A stretch of 64,000 nucleotides of DNA. Source: Trissonchulus latispiculum. Lineage: Eukaryota; Nematoda; Enoplea; Enoplida; Ironidae. This document shows, piece after piece, positions 24,000-35,065 of this stretch. The position numbers and the translations under genes were made by a program. The stretch covers positions 62,001 through 126,000 of the forward strand of contig JASAND010015750.1 in NCBI GenBank assembly GCA_030248195.1, in the 5' to 3' direction. Numbering within the stretch: position 1 is the first letter of the stretch; every line of letters starts with the position of its first letter. The notes under the pieces were generated by a model. It did not search any database. It saw only the letters and a list, made by a program, of their open reading frames with translations, and was not told where the DNA came from.

Positions 24000-24712
24000 C
24001 TCTCCGTTGTGGAATAACGTCTTTCAGCAGAAGTGAGGGAACGGCTGAAATACGCAATTGGATGTTCACTGCCATTGACCTCTTGCGACAGGACTCCTCC
24101 AATACCCACCTTACTGGCATCCGTTTGGACAATGAATCGCCTAGCAAAGTTTGGGTAGGCCAATATTGGATCTTTCAGCAGTCTCTGCTTCAGACCGTTG
24201 AATGCTTCTTGGCAATCGCTAGTCCAGGTAAAGCGACTTCCCTTTTTCAGCAAGCTAGTCGATGGGGCCGCTATGCAAGAATAATTTCGGATAAATTTTC
24301 GATAATATCCGGCCATCCCTAAAAAATGCTGCAATTGCTTCACAGTCTTTGGGACCGGGCAAGTGCTTATGGATTCTATCAGCTTCGGATTAGTACGGAT
24401 TCCATGAGGTGTAATTATATGCCCCAAGAATTCCACCTGATTCTTTGCAAAATGGCATTTCGGCAGTTTGAGTTTCAGGTTATGATCACACAATCGACCA
24501 AATACCTGCTCCAAATCCCCTGAATGTTCTTCGAATGTTTCGGACACAACTAAAATATCGTCTAGGTACACAAAACAGTTTTTCCACTGCATGCCTGACA
24601 GAACCATGTTCATAAGCCTTTGGAATGTCGAAGGAGCATTACACAATCCAAACGGCATAACCTTGAATTGGTATAGACCATCAGGTGTGATAAAAGCAGT
24701 TTTTGCTTTATG
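24000..24712 (-). pseudogene. RT palm/thumb and RNase H start of the helicase element
   Basis: The frame contains MPFGLCNAPSTFQRLM, the catalytic YLDD in CFVYLDDILVV, the thumb (FLGHIITPHGIRTNPK) and the RNase H Asp (VQTDASKVGIGGVLSQE). It ends in a frameshift at YSTTER, where one base is missing relative to the following RNase H frame. The upstream RT half is separated by the G-rich insert. Confidence 0.93.
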
Positions 24713-25131
24713 CGTCTATCGAAAGATTTTGAGTAAACATTTTTATGGAGATTCGGTGGAACAAAAATGTGGGGGGGAAAACGCAAATTTTTTTTCCGAA
24801 AATGAGCTGACTTGGTGGGGGTTTTGGTGTGGGGGTTTTGTGTTTAAAGTTTTCCGGGGGAAAGACTGGGGTATATGGGGAAAATTGTAATCGAACTAAA
24901 ATATAAAAATACCTTGTTATAAACAACAAAATATTTAGGGGGGTGGGTGGGGGGGGGGGGGGGGTGGTTATGTGTTTTCTTGGAGGGGATAGGGGCGCGG
25001 GGGCGGGGCGGGGGCCGGGCGGGGGGTCGGGGGGGGGGGGGGGGAAGGGGGGGGTCGGCGGGGCGGACCGCAGGGGTTATTTTTTTTGGGTTTATTTTGT
25101 GGGTGGGGGCGGGGGGGGCGGGGGGTTTGTG
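24713..25131. other. G-rich insert in RT, possible assembly artefact
   Basis: A 419-bp stretch interrupts RT between the PLAESD motif and the next conserved block. TTAT occurs at both junctions. The right two thirds consist of very long G runs on plus with little else, and no inverted ends are present. It could be a real G-run insertion or noisy consensus sequence. Confidence 0.6.
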
Positions 25132-25646
25132 TTATCAGACTCTGCCAGAGGTATCTGCCAGTAGCCTGACCTCAGAGTCAAACTTGTAAAAAACTTTTTC
25201 TTACTCAACTGATCTAGGATGTCATCTATCCTTGGCAGAGGAAAGGTGTCCTTTACAGTAACATCATTCAGTTTCCTGTAATCTACGCAAAACCGTAAAC
25301 TGCCGTCCTTCTTTTTTACTAGGACGACTGGAAAAGCCAAGGGGCTCGTGGAAGGTTCAATGACGTTGTCTTGAAGCATGTTTCGAACATGCTCTCCTAA
25401 GACTGCCTTTTGGGCAAAGGGGAGCCGCCGCATCGGTAGCTTAATCGGTTTGGCATTCGCCGTGTCTATGCCATGTTCTACCGTTTTAGTTTGAGTGATG
25501 TCTCTATTCGATTCTGCAAATAGAGGCTTGAATCGTTTTAACAATTGAATTAACTCAGTTTGTTGCTTACCACTAAGCGTGGAGTTACCCATTATGATAT
25601 TTTGGCTAAATGTAATCTGTGGGTTTGTCATCTTCACCAACAGCAT
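25132..25646 (-). pseudogene. RT N-terminal half of the helicase element
   Basis: The frame overlaps the end of the gag-helicase-protease frame by 41 bases and lies one base forward of it, so pol needs a +1 shift or another device. It shows VEHGIDTANAKPIKLPMRRL, a strand VVLVKKKDGSLRFCVDYRKL and the palm block around FFTSLTLRSGYWQIPLAESD. In the palm the usual catalytic Asp of the SLDL block reads Thr (SLTL), which may be a mutation or a base error. Confidence 0.92.
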
Positions 25647-28600
25647 TCACTTCGCCTGCTTCCTCGAGCCCTTCAGCTTCCTCTGCGAGCCCGACCGTCG
25701 TACCTTGATAGAGTTTTAATGGCATCCAGTCTGTATTTAACATCCGGATCTTTACCTGACCATTCCGCAGCTTATGATAGGATCGTTCCAATGTCACCGA
25801 TGTTTTCCCAATCGAATTCGCCGGTTCGATTATAATATTTGCTTTTCTAGGAGAAAACTCCTGCCCAACTCGACAGCGGACGAAAGCTCCGGAGCGAGGG
25901 GGTATTACAACATCATCCATGACATTGACAGAAAGCATTTTGTCCTCGGCCAACCCCGTCTTGCAATCCAAGCCAAGGTGGCCGAGCACTAAGTTGGGAA
26001 TTTCCCACTTCTCAAGGACATCAATGCCAATTATAGCATTGTACCTGCAGTCATCCGGGACTAGTCTCATTCGATGTACCGTAGCATTCTTACCAACTTC
26101 AATTTCTGCTTCTATTGTCCCCAGTGTCTGTAGTCGCTCACCATATACGCCAGCAATGTCGGCACTTGGGGCTACTGGTTCCAGATTGACGACTGACTTT
26201 TTGACCAAAGACATATTCGCCCCAGTATCCAGAAGCACATCGCTGACTTCCTTTCCGTTGATCCTTGCCGTGACCACCAATTTAGAGTTGGATGAAGCCA
26301 CTGTTTCTGGATGGCTTCGCTTTCTACCCGAAGGTAGAGAGGGGCTCCATTTTGGCCACGGATTTTCGCTCCGTATACACTTCAGTTTGATGAAGTAATT
26401 TCGGAGTTTGCGAAAAATGTTCGCATCACCGCTTAGGCACAACTTATGGAAGTCTGCAATTACGATTAGCGCACGACGAGCTCTTGTGAGCAGGACGTTG
26501 AGCCTACGATAATCTTTGAGAAAACCCTGTTCGCCATCAGAGTTTGCTCTCGTGAGACTTACTATTATAAAGTCCTTTTCTTGGCCCTGATAAGCGTCAA
26601 CCGTATTGACCGTGACACTGGCGAAACCAGTATCTGCCAGTTTTTCCTTAATCAGTCTCTTCTGAGCCCTATACGGTGTGATCACGCCTATCGCTGATTT
26701 TTCAATTCCTCCTATCTGGATCAAGGCCTTGGCAGATGCAACCACTACCTTTGCTTCGGTTTCATTGAAAATGCTGGTGCTACCCGTTTCCTTGTGGCTT
26801 TCTGAATCAATATCCAAAGCCATCACTGGTTTTCCAGTCGGCAAATTTGGGTAGCTTGGATGTTGAGCGCAATGTTCCAATTTTCCACCGTAGAATTCCT
26901 TATTACTAAAATCGGCTATTTCTGGTGGCATCCGGTATTGTTGCTTCAGCATCAGTGGCTCAACGCCATTTTTAGCTACGTGTTCCAACAGTGAGATAGC
27001 CAATCCCTTGTCTTGAGCTCCCCGACTCAACACAGTAGGACGCAGCTGCTTGTGATCTCCGACTAAAACGCATTGCGGAGACCTGGAATTGGTCATAGGG
27101 ATTAAACCCTCGGGCACAGTTAGTTGCCCCGTTTCGTCGATGAGCAGGGTTTGGAAATTCCAATTTTCTCCACTGAGCAACCTCCGACCTGCTCCTGCAG
27201 CCGTACAGCAAATCACTTTGCTCTTTTGGATGACTTCTCTCGTTTTGTTGTTTCTCATTTTCCAATATTTCTTCAAATCACTTTCTTTAATGGAATTTTC
27301 CAAGAAAGCGTGATGGAGGTTTCGAAATTCTTCATCTGCTTCCGCTGCTTTGTATTCGGCGCTAAGGTGCTTCACCGACTGGTCAATCCATGGAACAAAG
27401 GCGGTAGGAAAAAGGCGGACCACCTGCTCCTCAGGCAATCCAGCCTCTTTCGCTGCCTGATAGATCCGCTTTGCTAGGTGTGTTGTCGCTACATTAGATG
27501 GAGCACACGCCATAATTTTCTGATTGACTGACATACTCGTCAACCATTTAGCAATTATTACTGCTGCAGCTGTCGTCGTTTTACCAGTTCCAGGTGGTCC
27601 TTGAATGAGCGTTAACGCTCGGTTGAGGGAGGTCTCAACTGCTGTTGTTTGAGACTTATTCAATCTTTTGACGGCCAGTTCTGGACACTCTTGCTGTTCT
27701 TCCAGTTCCAAATCAGGATCTTCCCATTCTCTTGTATTCAGCACACACTGTAGATATGCTGGCTTCCACGCCTGTGGGTTAGTTAGGCAGTTGAGACTAC
27801 GATTTTGGGAGCCTGATGAGCCTGAATCTGGATCTTTCTCCGCCAGAACCCTGCAAAGGGTCAGCACGCTTTGTTTATCCTGAGCGTCAGCTGACATGTC
27901 CAGAATTTCCAACTTGACCCACTGAGGATCTTTTCTATCTCTTTCCACCAACATACCCCACACCTGAGGTCCATATCGTTTTGTTGGTGAAATTAGCAAG
28001 TAGTCTCCTACCTCTGCTTCTCCATACTGCAAGGTAGCAAACTTTCGAGCCTTTTTAACATCCCATTTTACTGGGACCTCGGCCTGCGACTTCTTCGCTC
28101 CCGGTACCATGCCATCAAAGTACTCGATTTCCAGCAGTTTCTGATAATTAGTGACGAATTCTTCGACTGAAACTTTAGGAGCTTTTTCCTCTTCTTTTTC
28201 CTTTTTTGCTCCTCCACTGCGAGACATTATCTGATCTGTCCTCTTTTTGATTCCCGGATGTTGCTCTGGATCGGGATACAGCTTCTGGAGCAACAATTTA
28301 GCAGCTTCCTGTGAATCTGGAATCGATGAAGCGTCGAAATGCCGTTCCAGGAATCCGTAGTAGCAGTCGAAGTCGACACGATTGAGCACTTCCATTAGGA
28401 TCTTCACGTACAATCCATATTTGGCTTCCTTCTGATTTGCTCCGGCACTTACCATTGACTTTCCAAAAAGATCTATGTTAGCTAAAAAGAACTGAGGATG
28501 CCAGGATCTCCGTTCCATAAGCTTCATTGTTATCGCCGTTGCCAAGGATCCAGCACCACGAATATTTTCCTTCTGCCAGATCTGTTTAAACGATTTTAGC

Positions 28601-29239
28601 TGCACGCAGTCATTAACTAAGGCAGCTGGATTGGGTGGGCTTCTGCTAGACGGCGTCTCGCCCAAAGGACAACACAATGCTACTTCTTCCCCGCTGTCGT
28701 CGTCCCAACTGCTGTACTTCTGCCTGGACCTCGGGTTGTATCCGCCTTTGGACTTGTTTGATTGCTTTTCCTGGTCACCTATGCGGCTGTCGTTTCTCCG
28801 CCGGAACCCTTTTTTATGCCAGCACCATTCCGTATCGTGGTTATCCATTCGGCATATCGTGCACCACCTATCTCTTCCTGGATTCTTGTTGGTCTGCCTT
28901 TTGTCCCGTTGGTTTCTGTAGTCCTGACCACTCGCCTGTCCGCGAAAGCCACGACTACTCTTACCTTGCCGGAACATCTTATCCAGCTTTTGCTCTAACC
29001 GGTCCATCCGTTCGGTTACAGGATCGGACCTATCATCCCCCAGTGTATTCATGGCATCCGCGGTACTCGAATCATCAGCTTTCTTGGGAGATCTGCGCAT
29101 GGAAGTCTTTATATCTGGCAATGTGGTGACAACCCTAGGGCTTTCCCCTAAAGCTGACACCCCTACTTCTCTAGACTTCATTGCCTCCCTAAACAAAAGT
29201 TTTTCATGTTGAGCCCGTTCGGCTTGCTCCACTGCAGGG
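25606..29239 (-). CDS. Gag nucleocapsid, UPF1-like SF1 helicase and aspartic protease polyprotein
   Basis: One uninterrupted frame. Counting from an ATG at 29313 (inside an inserted repeat, so not the true start): CCHC knuckle 151-164; an uncharacterised helical region 235-365; a UPF1/SMUBP2-like domain from ~380; Walker A GPPGTGKTT 572-580; Walker B LLIDETGQ 723-730; motif III VGDHKQLRP 751-759; QQYRMPPEI 791-799; motif V VDAYQGQEKD 905-914; motif VI RRLNVLLTRARRA 936-948; retropepsin LLDTGANMS 1027-1035. All SF1 motifs look intact. UPF1-family enzymes unwind RNA or DNA with ATP; here the enzyme would be made with gag and could be packed in particles. The helicase covers about 28176-26404. 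The gag start is at 30963, before the insert. Confidence 0.93.
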
Positions 29240-30834
29240 TTTTTTTGCGTCCAGAAGTGCGTCTGGACGCAAAGTTTCTTATCTAGACGCAATGAAATTT
29301 TAACGGGACGCAAGCTAGACGCAACATTATTTCGGGAGAAAATTCAGTTTTGTAAGAGTGAAAACTTTTAATGTTTCCATTAACAATTTTTCCTTATTTT
29401 CCAAAAATTTTCTCGGTTTCTGGGGGGCTCCGCCCCCCAGACCCCCTGGTGTTTTCCACTATGGCATCGAATGCCCATGTACTGTATTATATTATAACAA
29501 CACAACAAGTACTCATGTAGTCATGTGTCAGTACTTGTTGAGTTGTTATATATTCACCCGTATCCATACGTAATAGATCAAACCCCAGCATTAATAAAAT
29601 TTGTAGCCGCAGCCGAATATCCAAATTTTGGGATCATTCAATGTTTCTAGGAATAGTTTTCTTAAAAACATTTTCGCAAGAATGCACAAACGGTAATGTC
29701 AAAAAATGCAAGCTACATTGTTCTAAACTTTTCAACTGCAAAAAGCTTATCAATAAGCATTTTGCGTCTTGCGAAGAATTCAACCATAATCTATCGTAAT
29801 CCTCGTTAAACTTACAAAGGCTTAGCTGTTTATCCCTTAAAAAACTGGTACACACTGTTTGTTTCTTGATATGATTTCATTCAATATTCAAGAATTTAAA
29901 GATTCAGTATACACAATTGCATTAGCAAAGTTTTTAAACTCAATTTTTTTATTTTAAAAATATTTTTTACCTCATGGATTAATCCCGAAATTAACAATAT
30001 TTGTAACGAAATTTGCAGAATATCCAATTAATTTGGTTGATTTAAAGCATATAATTCTTCTAAAAACGTTTTCCACAAAGCATACACAAATAGCAATTTG
30101 AAATATATATTGCATTGCAATACTACCATTTTTCTAAAATTTTCAACAATATGACAACAAGTTGTCTGTCTATGAAAAATTTACGATAAATTTAACTTTA
30201 ATCAATCGTAACCAACGTTAAGGCTTCACTGTGTTTGGTTTGAATAATACTGCACTAAGTAAGCATCGCATACATATTTTTTGTTTATTGATATATACTG
30301 ACTTTATTCAAAATTCAAAAATTTACAGATGCAATTTACACAAGAAATGCATTAGCGCTAGATGCTTTGGTTAAATTTAACAGATGCCAAATTAATCTTT
30401 TTAAACGTTTCCATTGAACGAATAAATTCGTAATTTGCAAAAAATTCTCCAGCTTCTGGGGGGCTCCGCCCCCCAGACCCCCCGTGCTTATTTCCAATAA
30501 CCTTTTCAGGGATCAGTATAAGTTTTCAAAACAGGATTTATGTTTCAATACATGCTACCTTTCTTCTCAATGATATTAATTTACGTAATAACTGTTTCAT
30601 TAATTTTTTATACAATAAACATCGGAATGTACCACTAGTATCAAAAATTAGCCACCATATGCGCTTAAGATGTAATAGATGCCAAATTAATCTTTTTAAA
30701 CATTTCCATTTACTGTAATTGGAAAAAATTTCTTCAACTTCTGGGGGGCTCCGCCCCCCAGACCTCCCAGAATAATAAAGTTTATTATCATTACATTGTT
30801 CGGGGCCAGGTTCGAATCCCGTGGCTACCGTTTT
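29240..30834. mobile_element. Repeat inserted in gag, with GCGTCC start and GC-rich hairpins
   Basis: The left edge (AGGGTTTTTTTGCGTCCAG, with a GCGTCCAGA/TCTGGACGC hairpin) matches 62940 onwards closely for about 200 bp, so this is a dispersed repeat. Inside, about 500-bp homologous units recur, and the hairpin CTGGGGGGCTCCGCCCCCCA occurs at about 29419, 30457 and 30741. The right part has GGTTCGAATCC, a tRNA B-box-like word, near 30812. Exact borders and target repeat are not clear. It separates the gag start from the rest of gag. Confidence 0.7.
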
Positions 30835-30963
30835 CACTTTAAGCAAGTCTTTATTCTCGCTCCGCAGAGCTTCATTTTCCTTTTCTACTGTCTGCAACCT
30901 TCTCTCTAGCTGTCTCAATGAACGCTGCAGTTCGTCCATTTTAGCTTCGTCCTCTTGGGACAT
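30835..30963 (-). CDS. Gag N-terminus of the helicase element
   Basis: The ATG at 30963 opens MSQEDEAKMDELQRSLRQLE, a coiled coil continuing to about SENKDLLK at 30835, where the inserted repeat begins. The leader from the primer site is about 215 bases. The coiled coil is the probable gag assembly segment; the frame after the insert resumes with VEQAERAQHEKLLF. Codons beyond 30835 are insert sequence. Confidence 0.75.
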
Positions 30964-31176
30964 TGATTATTGCTTTTTTGTTCAAACGAACTTCCAATCT
31001 AGTCAGTAATTTGACTAAACCAGAAAAATAAAAGACAGCAACAGTTACTTACCAGTTGCATGCAGGTATAGCAGGACAGAATTACTTTTTTACCCAAAAT
31101 GGGTTTGCTTGTTTTAGTCTGAAAGCGGCCTTCCGCAACTCCCAAACTAAAGCAAACAACACTGAATAGTCTAAAC

Positions 31177-31190
31177 GGCTGGAACCTCCA
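31177..31190 (-). promoter_or_regulatory. Primer binding site (tRNA-Gln-like)
   Basis: Minus-strand TGGAGGTTCCAGCC begins with the last base of the 5' LTR. Its first 11 bases complement the common metazoan tRNA-Gln 3' end with CCA. Confidence 0.7.
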
Positions 31191-31371
31191 GTAACTGACG
31201 CAAGAAACTGGTTTAATGACAGAACAAGACTAAGCAGTTAGACAATTAATAACAGTCTTTTATAAGCGAAAAGTAATTTGCATATTTGATAAACGAAAAC
31301 AAGAACTAGTTAGAACCGGTTCAAATGCACGAAGCCAGAGTTAGCACACAACAGGAACAGTTAGCGTTACA
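31190..31371 (-). repeat. 5' LTR of the helicase element
   Basis: 182 bp. TATAAAA on minus at 31258-31264 is the likely promoter. No base substitution separates it from the 3' LTR. Confidence 0.95.
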
Positions 31372-33790
31372 AAATTGAGGAACCTCTTACAATTACAGAA
31401 ACTCTAAGCAGCGAACATGTCGAGAAATGGAAGGCTGCTTCACCGAGCGAAATTGATTCCCTAAAGGAGAACCAAACATGGATCCTGGTCCCGTTGCAGA
31501 AGGACGTCTGCCAACAAAGTGCAAGTGGATCTTTAAGGTGCTGGTATCCTTTTGTGCAGTGCTTTTGTCGTGACTTTTCGAAACGCCATAACTTTCGCAA
31601 TTTTGGGAGTTGGAAAGAGCTGTATACATCGTTTTAAAGCTTATAATCTGTACATTAACATGAGCTTAAGAAACTAGCATAACTGGCAAAAAATAGCAAA
31701 ACATTGCCGACATGCTGACATCTGACATACTGAATATAGACCAAAAATTTTTGAACATCGATTTCTCAAAACTGTAGAATCGGCCAAAATTTCTTCTTGT
31801 GCCATGATATGAAGAACATGTGGGCCGAGGGACATTTTTTTGGATTTGGCTCAGCAAGTCTCAATACTCCAGAAAATCCGGCAAATGCGCGATGACACGA
31901 AATTTCGCAACTTTCTATTCAGTTTTCTCACAACTGGAGCTGTTTTAGCTCAAACCAAGAAAAATGTCCCTCCGCAATAGGGCGAATTTTCATTCAGCCA
32001 AAAATCACGCGAATCCATTGGGTAGCTTTTGAGAAATCAATGTTCAAAACAAAATAATCGCAATTTTGCCAAAATGGTTTTTCGGCGAATTCTCCAGCTT
32101 AAAGCAACGAACTCCAGCGAATAGGTATTGATAAAATGCGCAATTGGACGGTGTATCGATTGAGTATAAATCATCCAAAATTGTCTGTAAGAGTTGGCAG
32201 TAATTTTGAAAAAACCGATTTCTTCAAAAATGGCCATTTTTTGACCCTAAAAGTAGTTTTTGGCTTGTACTGTCTTAACCACTAGAGGCAGCTCAAAAGT
32301 TGTAAAAGCAAAAATGTTCATTTTGGTGCCCTCTTTCCAGCCATAACAACCAATCCGGTGTAGCGATTATGTACTGAGAGAATAAGGGCGAAAACCAAAA
32401 CTTTCTTATCTTTGCACCTAAAAATCCGGGACTGGTCCTAGAATGATAAAGAGCACGAAAATAATGTATTTGGAAAGTTTCATCCACTTTCATGAAGAAT
32501 TGAAACTTGTAGGGTCGAATTTACACAAAGCGATACCAGCACCTTAAGGTAAAGGATAAACCAGATGATAAAGTTGAAAAATTCAAAGCACGTTTGGTAG
32601 CCAAAGGATATTCCCAAAGCTACGGAGTGGACTACGAAGAGTGGATTCGCCTAAGTGGTCTGTGCGAACATTACTGGCGATTGGTATTCAGGAAAGAAAG
32701 CACAACCACCAAATGGATGTAGCCGCTGCATTCTTGTATGGTACCTTGGACGACGATAGATCAGCCAGAAGGCTTTGCTGAAGAGAGATAAAAGATAACG
32801 ACTGTAAGCTACAGAAATGTCTCTGCGTTTTAAAGCTGGCCCCAAGACAATGGAATCTCACCGTGCATGATCACCTCTGCAATGTTTGTTTCTTCAAACG
32901 TGTGCCAGACGCCTGCATGTATGCCAAGAAAGTGGGAGATGACACCGCAATCATTGCACTGGACGTGGAAGATTTACTCATCTTCATACAAAATCAAGGC
33001 CTTCTATAAGAAACAAAAGACCTGCTCAGTGGAAGAATGAAGGACCTTGGAAAAGTCCATTTCTACTTGGGAATTGAAATCATTCATGAAATGGCTAAAG
33101 AAACCCTAAAGATGAGCCAACAAAGATATCTCCAGAAGCTGCTAGAAAGACATAAAATGTGCGACTGCAAGCCAGCCACAGTTCCGATGGAGTCAGGATT
33201 AAAGCTAAAGAAACAGGATCCCAATGCAGAAACTGTCACAGAAGCTAAAAGATTCAGTTTCAGTCAGACGTCGGTGCATTACTCTACGCTGCAGTGGGAG
33301 TAGTATGCCATTTCACTTCAAGTCCAGGAAAAAATTATTAGGTTGCATTGAAGCATATCCTTCGCTATGTCCGGGCAACTATGAACTTGGGCATTGTTTA
33401 CAAAAGGGATAGTGACCTGGGAATGACTTTAACCGGTTTTTGTGATTTCGATTTGGCCAGAGATTGGAAGGATCGAACGTCTACGACGGGATGTCTATTC
33501 AAGCTGGCGCGTGGTCCCATCAGCTGGCTCAGCAAAAAGAGTCAACTGTATCTCTGCCTTCAGCAGAAGCTGAGTATAGTCATAGTGCCCTCAGTGCCGC
33601 TACCAAAGAGATGGTATGGCTTCGCTGTCTTCTTAAAAACTAAGTTATCAGCAAATATTGCCTGCGGTAATATGTGAGGATAATTAGAGTTGCATTACCT
33701 TAGTTGGTGTCGCATGCTAGAACAAAACACATCGACATCAAGCACCAAACAAGGAGTTGGCTCTCACGTATTGTTCCACGTCAGATATGG
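31372..33790 (+). pseudogene. Ty1/copia pol, RT and RNase H part
   Basis: Continuation of the copia pol cut at 14771. It reads EEPLTITETLSSEHVEKWK and ILVPL, then, after the TTAA-flanked insert, KFKARLVAKGYSQSYGVDYE, a damaged palm region around 32700-33000, MKDLGKVHFYLGIEI, RYLQKLLERHKM, and RNase H (LKHILRYVRATMNLGIVY, STTGCLFKLARGPISWLSKK). At least four frame changes and stops occur. Its strand is opposite to the nested gypsy element. Confidence 0.9.
31537..32543. mobile_element. TTAA-flanked (piggyBac-type) non-autonomous element
   Basis: The ends GGTGCTGGTATC and GATACCAGCACC form an inverted repeat with 18 of 20 bases matching, flanked by TTAA on both sides (31533-31536, 32544-32547). 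Removing the 1007-bp insert with one TTAA joins the copia frame exactly. No transposase. A diverged relative starts at 38338. Confidence 0.92.
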
Positions 33791-34207
33791 AAACTGATAT
33801 TTTAACGACGGCATCACCAAAAACTAAATTTTGTGCCTTAAAATCCAGATTAGGAGATTAAGACATAAACGACTAAGTGGGCGTATTAAGTTAGTAGTCG
33901 AATTATGTATTGAACAAGATTAACTCCAGTATATTGAGAAAATACGTACAATTGCAACTGCATTATATCGGGTGACAGTAAAACTGCATCTACTGTTATG
34001 TCTGTCCTTTTTGAGATCTCGCTAAAACACTATCCTATAAGAAGTAGTTGGAAACATTAGTTAGGTGACGTTGAGGCCGCGAAGCTTCACCGGCCGGGCG
34101 CAGGCCGGTGCCCGTAGGCCGGCCGCAGGCAGGCCAGCCGGCCAGCTACCGGCCTGGGGCAGTTCGCAGTTCAGCTATCAAGACTGATAAGATATTGATT
34201 TTCGACG

Positions 34208-34252
<45 letters not shown>

Positions 34253-34273
34253 AAGAATATAGGTGTATGCGTA
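33791..34273. other. Non-coding stretch with (TA)n
   Basis: Possibly the copia 3' end and LTR. It includes a GC-rich CCGGCC patch (34088-34165) and a pure TA microsatellite (about 34211-34248). Confidence 0.45.
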
Positions 34274-34334
34274 CACTTGTAAGGGAAGCAGGCATAGGAA
34301 AGATTGATAAGCCTGCAATGGGAGTTTAGCTGAT

Positions 34335-34406
34335 GGTCCCGTGGTGTAGTGGTTAGCATGTCTGACTCTAGAGCAGAAGGGCCGTGGTTCGATCCCCGGC
34401 GGGACC
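34335..34406 (+). tRNA. tRNA-like, CTA anticodon (copy 1)
   Basis: A 72-base unit with a perfect 7-bp acceptor (GGTCCCG/CGGGACC), D arm GTGT..GCAT, A box and B box (GGTTCGATCCC). The anticodon loop at 32-38 is CTCTAGA, giving CTA, which would read UAG. The body resembles tRNA-Gln, from which CTA is one base away from CTG. The T stem has two mismatches and pair 31-39 fails, so function is doubtful. Confidence 0.6.
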
Positions 34407-34833
34407 AATTCTTTACTTTCAATGGTGAGTGAAAAGCTGAACCTCCCTCTTCCCTTCTCTCTTCTAGGTCCTGGCTTCGTGGGTACAAGGGTACTTGACG
34501 CCTCCCGTTCGGGCTTGTCCTTGGTTTCTTCTTGATCCACCAGCCCTGGTAGAGCGCTACATGTGGCGAGGCTGCCTCAGGACCCGGATTTGACTCCTGT
34601 CTCCGGTCCCCCAGTAGTTGCTTCTGGTTGGTAGGATCTAAAGGGGTCTGGAACGTGTGTCGGGTCGGGGGAGCACGGATCCCTTGGGCTCAGAATGCCC
34701 TGCGCTAGATGCGCTCTCGGTTTGATTCCGAGTTGAGTAAGCCGCGGGACGCGTCTTAATTGAAACCCGGGGGAGATGTAAGGGAAGCAGGCATAGGAAA
34801 GATTGATAAGCCTGCAATGGGAGCTTAGCTGAT

Positions 34834-34905
34834 GGTCCCGTGGTGTAGTGGTTAGCATGTCTGACTCTAGAGCAGAAGGGCCGTGGTTCGATCCCCGGCG
34901 GGACC
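34834..34905 (+). tRNA. tRNA-like, CTA anticodon (copy 2)
   Basis: Identical unit in the second LTR, 499 bp downstream. Confidence 0.6.
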
Positions 34906-35065
34906 AATTCTTTACTTTCAATGGTGAGTGAAAAGCTGAACCTCCCTCTTCCCTTCTCTCTTCTAGGTCCTGGTTTCGTGGGTACAAGGGTACTTGACGC
35001 CTCCCGTTCGGGCTTGTCCTTGGTTTCTTCTTGATCCACCAGCCCTGGCAGAAGCGCTACACACT

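Larger units (their letters stand above)
14776..31371 (-). mobile_element. Ty3/gypsy retrotransposon carrying helicase, NADAR and SGNH domains
   Basis: A full-length element of 16.6 kb, of which about 8.5 kb is its own sequence. LTRs at 14776-14960 and 31190-31371 are identical except for a 3-bp indel. AAAT (possibly AAAAT) repeats outside both LTRs (14772-14775, 31372-31375), and the interrupted copia frame continues across the site. Minus-strand order is LTR, primer site, gag, CCHC knuckle, SF1 helicase, protease, RT, RNase H, integrase, NADAR-SGNH, polypurine tract, LTR. Three later insertions, one pol frameshift and one nonsense codon make this copy defective. The helicase, NADAR and SGNH domains are not part of standard Ty3/gypsy elements. 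Confidence 0.95.
34278..35061 (+). mobile_element. TRIM retrotransposon with an amber-type tRNA-like gene in each LTR
   Basis: LTRs at 34278-34561 and 34777-35061 (TGTAAGGG to CGCTACA) differ at only a few bases. The core is 215 bp, begins with TGTGGCGAGGCTGCC (primer-site-like) and ends with CCCGGGGGAGA (polypurine tract) before the second LTR. CACT flanks both ends (34274-34277, 35062-35065). No protein is encoded. Each LTR contains a tRNA-like gene on the element strand. Confidence 0.9.

Noticed and set aside
29240..29313. ATG at 29313 as the start of the helicase protein
   Set aside because: It lies in the inserted repeat also found at 62.94 kb; the gag start is at 30963.
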